Assembly (NCBI GenBank): GCA_900556695.1
Contig: USQA01000075.1
Span: forward strand, 1 to 6,125
Length of the DNA stretch: 6,125 nucleotides
Direction of reading: 5' to 3'
From: an uncultured Clostridium sp.
GTDB lineage: Bacteria; Bacillota; Clostridia; TANB77; CAG-508
Under the pieces are notes generated by a model, which was not told where the DNA came from, ran no database searches, and worked only from the letters and a program-made list of their open reading frames with translations. Shown one piece after another: positions 5,998 to 6,125 of this stretch (positions are counted from its first letter, which is position 1; every line of letters starts with the position of its first letter). Both the position numbers and the translations under genes were made by a program.

Positions 5998-6065
5998 AAT
6001 TGCCATCGGGGACGGACCCTTTTGGCCAAAAATTGCCACGGGGGACGGACCTCTTTGGCAATTTT
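5996..6065. repeat. 70-bp dimeric repeat, copy 2 (direct arrangement)
   Basis: Two 29-bp units, 6000-6028 and 6033-6061, are separated by AAAA and flanked by AAAA (5996-5999) and TTTT (6062-6065). Both carry GGGGACGGACC in the same orientation (6008-6018 and 6041-6051), 33 bp apart. The first 43 bases match copy 1 at 38 positions. The second unit matches the reverse complement of 29 bases of copy 1 (1779-1807) at 26 positions, so this unit is flipped between copies. The outer ends still form an inverted pair (AAAATTGCCA with TGGCAATTTT), and TTTTGGCCAAAA at 6020-6031 is a palindrome. Six T at 6062-6067 may let the element terminate the Spo0E-like transcript. A REP-like mobile origin is inferred. 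Confidence 0.88.
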
Positions 6066-6125
6066 TTAAATCATATAAAAAAATACAGTAATATAATGTT
6101 TTACGTTTATTCCCAACCACGTAGA

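Noticed and set aside
1742..6065. CRISPR array or composite transposon bounded by the two 70-bp repeats
   Set aside because: There are only two widely separated copies with core genes between them, no spacer periodicity and no transposase, so neither a CRISPR array nor a composite element is supported.
6068..6125. Possible gene start at the right edge (ATG at 6096, reading MFYVYSQPRR to the edge)
   Set aside because: There is no ribosome-binding site and only ten codons are visible. On the minus strand the short open frames entering from the edge also give no recognisable protein. Nothing can be supported.

Overview
The window is an AT-rich chromosomal segment from a low-GC Gram-positive bacterium, most likely a spore-forming member of the Clostridia. 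This rests on strong AGGAGG ribosome-binding sites, the clostridial form of ribosomal protein S21, a paired YmfF/YmfH-type M16 peptidase locus, and a small Spo0E-type phosphatase, a family tied to sporulation control. I cannot name the genus from sequence alone. All recognisable genes lie on the + strand.

Layout: (1) 1-1743 is ftsH, the membrane AAA+ zinc protease, cut at its 5' end by the window edge. (2) 1742-1811 is a 70-bp palindromic repeat starting at the ftsH stop codon. (3) 1890-2510 is a membrane-anchored J-domain protein. (4) 2535-2563 is a near-perfect housekeeping promoter, followed by a leader hairpin, rpsU (2624-2794) and a strong intrinsic terminator (2803-2847). (5) After an AT-rich spacer come two M16-family genes, 3023-4294 and 4328-5614, closed by a second intrinsic terminator (5652-5694). 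(6) The last intergenic region carries a possible tandem Spo0A-box array and a promoter ahead of a 53-residue Spo0E-like gene (5836-5997). (7) 5996-6065 is a second copy of the 70-bp repeat, again starting on a stop codon. The final 58 bases hold nothing I can identify.

The genes are mostly separate transcription units. Themes are protein quality control (FtsH, J-protein), translation (S21), peptide processing or EF-P-linked function (M16 pair), and control of sporulation phosphorelay output (Spo0E-like). Only the two M16 genes look like a tight operon. Their sequence features suggest one heterodimeric enzyme: the first has the R/Y pair but no zinc site, and the second has the zinc site but lacks the Arg.

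The most unusual structure is the repeat family. Each copy is a dimer of 29-bp units with 33-bp periodicity. The second unit is inverted in the ftsH copy and direct in the spo0E-like copy, with its ends conserved. No wholly new system is evident; most of the window is core genome.
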